This document shows positions 59,390 through 64,000 of a DNA stretch of 64,000 nt, one piece after another; positions within the stretch are counted from its first letter, which is position 1, and the number at the start of each line of letters is the position of its first letter. Under the pieces are notes generated by a model. That model ran no database searches. It had not been told where the DNA came from and saw only the letters and a program-made list of their open reading frames with translations. The DNA is taken from the NCBI GenBank assembly GCA_035222895.1, contig JAVYIG010005340.1, positions 62,001 to 126,000 of the forward strand, in the 5' to 3' direction. The translations under genes and the position numbers were made by a program. The DNA is from Strongylocentrotus droebachiensis. Taxonomy: Eukaryota; Echinodermata; Echinoidea; Camarodonta; Strongylocentrotidae.

Positions 59390-62300
59390 ATATATCTATT
59401 TCCTATCTCATTTCCTGTACTCCTTCGTCTACACTATTGACATTTAATACTGCGCGGCTCCGCGTCGCTTCTCATTGAAATCTATTTACAGATAAAATTA
59501 CTTGGAGTCTAAAGGAAATAATCCATATTTGAACAAAAAATCACGAGAAGGGGAAAAATAGCATTGGTTGAGCGGTGCTACTATGCACATTTAAAAGTTA
59601 GTTTTCTCTATAGTACGTCCCACTTTTAGTTTACACAAACGCACTCGCACACCGCTCCTTACGCACACATTTCACCCTCCCTAATATCAGTCAAAATCAA
59701 GTATTACGATAATGCATTTGTGGGGTTATAGGTTGCAAACTCACCAAGTAATGATAATGCATATATTATACTAGTGTCTTTGCCTCGATAAATGGCGACT
59801 CAGTGATGGCGAGAGGAAGGGGGAACAAGGAAGGGAACACGCCATCCCTCCCCATCCCCCCTTGCCATCACACCTTCCTATCCAAGCCCCGAATCCTTTC
59901 TACGTCCATATTTCCTCCGAAGCCGGATGCCCATTGGGTGCTGTAATGTAGAAGCAGGCATCCTCGAAGGAATCAAATGAGCATTGATTGAAACCCGATC
60001 TAATGTAATAATACACCTATAGGCTTGTCGGTAACTCTGAGGCTCTACAGGGACCAGTAATTGATGGCGGTCCATATTTCCTTGTCTCCGTAAATGTTTA
60101 TCCCGATAATTTAATTCGATTTATGACTCGAAGGTATGCTTTTCCCTTGGAATACATCACGAACTCCATTGAACTTGGCGCTCACTCTCTACCCGAATCC
60201 AACCTCCAAATTATCTACAGCTATGGATGAATGATGGATGGATGACAATACAAGGCACTGCGTAGTTTGCAACCATGTTTAGACTTAGTAGAGGGAGTGC
60301 CTAGGGCCTTTAATTAGTGGGAAAAGAAGCATCATTTTTTAATATTGCACCGACACGTATCTTACTCAACAGCGTTACTTTAACTTAAAGGTCAGGCCAC
60401 GTTAGTCTCGGGTATAGCATATAGGAATTAGCCACGTACCTGAAATCTTAAACCGTCGTGTCCTACATTACCTTCTGGCCCTCTTTCCGTCGCATCCACT
60501 GAAAATCTTTTGAACTAAAGTGCAAGGACTGGGGCCACCTAAAGTCTATTTATACTGAGAATGAACCTAATACCGTACATCCATTATGTCGACCACACAT
60601 CTACACAAGTGCTCAGGTGTCGGGTAATAGGAGAAGTTCACTTCAATTTGAGGTTGGAGATTTCAACCGGGCGGATCACCACTTCCTTTGAAGGTACAGT
60701 TTAAACCATTTAAAGACTTCTGATGGCGCTGAGGAGGAAAAAATGCTGCAACTTTCGAAAGAGAACTAGATTGTCATTGCCTCTCAGCAATACACAATAA
60801 AATTAGCAAATTAAAGCTGATACTTCGTAATTCTTGGATAATTTTTTCTACCGTTATCTATACAATAAAGGAATACAATGTGTAAAAAAAAAATTAAAAA
60901 TCCTGACGATCCAAACACACATGTAATTCATTTCTCCATTACAGGACACAGATCCAATAGAATAGATATACACTCTTGCGGAAGCTCTGCGACATGTATT
61001 AGTTCACAATATTAAATGATAATTTTCTTGACGAAAGCGACAAACTTGCATCCTTCATTTTTGGAAACGTATTTAGAGTCTTAATTTTTAAAGTGAATAT
61101 TGTTGTTGTTCTCGCAATTTTAATTTGATTTCTAGGGAATGCAGCTTTAAATTACTCAAAAAAGGGAATAACAAGTAACTTTAAAACATGTTGAGGCGAT
61201 GTTTTAAGCACTATTTAAACATTTCTCAAGGACATCTAAATTTTGTCTAGTTCAGCTCCCCATAGAGGGACTTCCAGAATATCACTGCTCGATACTTATA
61301 TCTTAACATCGACCGACTCTCTCTCGATACCAAACCTAGCACCTTGTTATTGCGAGGTGACGGAAAACCTACAGGCAACTCATGAATAGCGAAGGTTATA
61401 TAAATATGTCAAAAATGTTAGGTACAAAGTGCCATTCGATTCATAAAGGGTTGAGTTCGTGAGCATTCGAAATGATTTTTTCTTTATAGTTTGGACCTTA
61501 CAGGTTTTGAATGAAACTAAGCAGGTATTTATAAAGTGGTATAAATAGTGAATACAGTATTCGTTTATACGATGTTAATAACTAAATGCTCTAGAAAACC
61601 CTTTCCAGTTTACTCAAATGTGTATGATTTAATATAATCGTAAACACACTTGATGAGGAGATGTTTCCATCCTGTATATAAGAATATAAATTATCATTAG
61701 TGTCTAATTATTTATCAATCTATGGTTTCAAAAAATAAACCTAGGCTGTTGCAATAGCTCTGTCCATCACCTTTAAACAAAAAATGACAATGGCTTATAA
61801 CGAACGTCATCCGAACGTGACTTCTATGAGCAGTAGACTATGGTTATTAACTACCCGTAAGTAGATTTTATGGAGGAAAAAACGATCGCGTTGGAAAACA
61901 CCACAGTAGCTGCATTTTTACTCACTTTTGCTCTGATTTTAATAAACTTACAAAGAAATGCTTTTACACTCAATGCATCAATAAAAGACAAACGAGACGT
62001 CACTGTGGACACTAAATGCATACTTTATTTAGAATCGAGTGGGTTATCCATCTCCCTCACCACCACAGTGTCAGGGTATGTCCTTTATCCCGGTAACTTC
62101 TTTTTCAGCCTGCGGAAATGATACAAACTAATCAAGCATTTCCCTTAGACCAGTTGGCCGCCCCCACGTCTTCACGCTTCAACCGCAACCCAAGAGAGCG
62201 TTGTACTGCTGTCAGAAGGGCGTAAGCGCCTTGCATCGTTCGGCGAAACACAGAAGCGCACGATTGGGTTGAGCAATAGAGTCGTGACCATAAATGCCCG

Positions 62301-63140
62301 TAACTTAAAAAAAACATGTGCTTTCTTCATATGCTCGAAATTAGGCCGTTTTCCCTGTATATTTGTTTTAAAAAAGACAAATTTCTGCTTGTCTAAAATG
62401 GTAAGCCTATAATATCTATAGAGCAGTCAAAACCCTAAAAGCGATGCATGCGTGCTAACGACTTTCTGCCAGCGGCACGAATTACGCGATCAACAGTGAT
62501 CTTATGAATGCGTTCATATCTAAAGCTGACATGGGCATCAGTCAATTTCATCATCATGATGGATTGGACTCCCCGGAAGAACGTGTAAACTTTTATTGGA
62601 GCAAGTAAATTGCTCCGGGTAATATGTAAAATGAGTTATAGACGAATTCCTTTGCTCTTTTAATAACGATGTAAGGCAGAAACGGCGTAATTGTGTTAAA
62701 AATCAATGGAGGGGGAGGGGGGGGTACATGTACATGAAGAAACAAAAAGTTGATGTTGTGCTAGATATTGCGGTCGGCACTTTGATCATTTAGGAGCACA
62801 TTACATGGTCTGGTCACGACTCAATTCTGAAAGAAATAGAACACGAGACAAGCTCAGCACGTGTCAAATCTTCCAGCATATCACTGTCGCTGTCTTAGGA
62901 CGAAATAAACGACACGATTACATTAAGGGATTGGTTGAATAGTAATCGGATCTCTGTTTGACGGAAAATCAAGCTTTCGATTACCGCGCTTACTTTAACG
63001 TAGAAAGAACTGGGTGTTGCAGGCATCGCAATTACAAAACAGCAGTATTCATTCTATATAAGGAATGAATTCTTTCGTCCATGGTCACGCTGCAAAATGT
63101 TGAGAACGCAGCAAATTCAGAAACTGGAAAAAAGATAAAT
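59390..63140. other. Intergenic, no gene seen
   Basis: Short unrecognised ORFs only, including an 83-codon frame at 61870-62121 with one hydrophobic segment. No tandem repeat or transposon end found apart from a short G run near 62707. Confidence 0.4.
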
Positions 63141-63149
63141 ACCTCTTAA

Positions 63150-63590
63150 TATTTATGTATAAGTCCCTCGCACCCATACTCAATTCTACGGCGAAAGATC
63201 CCTCAGCTACTATGGACCCACCCTCTGGAACAACCTCCCCCTCAATATTCGTGACGCCCCGACAGTCGACTCATTCAAATCACTTCTGAAGACATTTATG
63301 TTCACCCAATAGTCTGTAATTATATATATGCTAGTTTATGTCAAATAATGTTATTTCCTTACAATAAAAGATCGTAATTATTTAACTATTATAATTGTGT
63401 TCATAAGTTTATATCATTTATATTATATCTTATTTTGTCATCATTGTATACGATATGTATTTCTGTTAATCCATGTATAATTAAATCTTTAGATTAATCA
63501 TGTAATTTATTGTATAATTGATTGTTGTAAAGCGCATAGAGAAATTATTATTATGCGCTATATAAAAATTACTTTATTTTTATTATAAGA
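63150..63590 (+). mobile_element. CR1/L2-like retrotransposon 3' end
   Basis: A frame ending at 63312 reads RTHTQFYGERSLSYYGPTLW and NNLPLNIRDAPTVDSFKSLL, the C-terminal signature of CR1/L2-type ORF2 proteins. A roughly 270-bp 3' UTR follows and ends with TTGTAAAGCGCATAGAG and GCGCTATATAAAAATTACTT, the typical terminal stem of such elements, then an A/T-rich tail. It is 5'-truncated near 63150, as usual for target-primed insertion. Different family from the element at 1-2527. Confidence 0.82.
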
Positions 63591-64000
63591 GACTTATAAC
63601 TCAGGTATTTCAAAGCTCCGGAACCTGATAAAGACCTCATGAAAGAAAAATATACCGCAAAAGTTTTAACCTCATGTTTGAAAAAGGTAATCTATTTCAA
63701 AAGGAACGAGCTCAAAGCAATTCTTTAATGATTTCAAGCAATAGGTGGAACGTTTATAGTTTAGACCAGTTAATTTTTTTAACAAAACAACAGAATCTAG
63801 CTTGAAAATATGATCACTAAAGGATAACATTCACACTTCCACGCGAAATGAGGTGAATATTCCACGATACACAATAACGTTAGCTCGAAAATGTTCTGAT
63901 TCTTGATTTATATCGTCAATTTCTTCTATAGAGAAAAATGTACTGTCATAAGAAGAAGAAAAAAACAGAAGGTGCATCAAGATTGACTTAAAATGAATAT

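Overview
The window is eukaryotic genomic DNA. It has GT-AG introns, low gene density, long non-coding stretches, many microsatellites, and transposable elements at several stages of decay. The gene content is a receptor guanylate cyclase-type ligand-binding region in several copies, a heparan sulfate 3-O-sulfotransferase-like Golgi enzyme, and a single-domain secreted angiotensin-converting enzyme (ACE). Together with the repeat style (hAT, TTAA-site and CR1/L2-like elements), this fits a marine invertebrate deuterostome, perhaps an echinoderm. That placement is inference; no single sequence here proves it.

Layout. 1-2527: frameshifted non-LTR retrotransposon (+ strand) with a TIR element nested in its 3' part. 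Its repeat tail abuts a truncated receptor exon. 2528-8478: four minus-strand copies of one first coding exon for an extracellular ligand-binding receptor. Only the copy at 7824-8478 is open from start codon to splice donor; the others are broken. 9655-9932: tRNA-derived SINE. 10571-16076: a 5.5-kb composite with ~480-bp inverted arms enclosing a satellite array (~153-164 bp monomers, ~1.1-kb higher-order repeat). 16944-17842: hAT-like element with an 8-bp target duplication. 20628-21400: minisatellites. 21814-27435: unprocessed pseudogene of the 3' part of an ACE paralogue, interrupted by a hAT-like insertion and carrying a tandem duplication of one exon. 29382-30632: intact single-exon sulfotransferase-like gene (- strand). 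32885-44151: complete ACE gene (+ strand), reconstructed here from 13 exons. They join into a 1971-nt reading frame (656 aa plus stop) with all zinc ligands and catalytic residues. 44152-64000: no convincing gene; tandem repeats, TTAA-site and hAT-like MITEs, a possible sulfotransferase relic, and a CR1/L2-like 3' end at 63150-63590.

The genes do not form an operon-like unit. The ACE pseudogene and the ACE gene lie on the same strand about 5.4 kb apart and share exon order and splice phases, which indicates an old tandem gene duplication. The receptor copies record repeated local duplication of a first exon.
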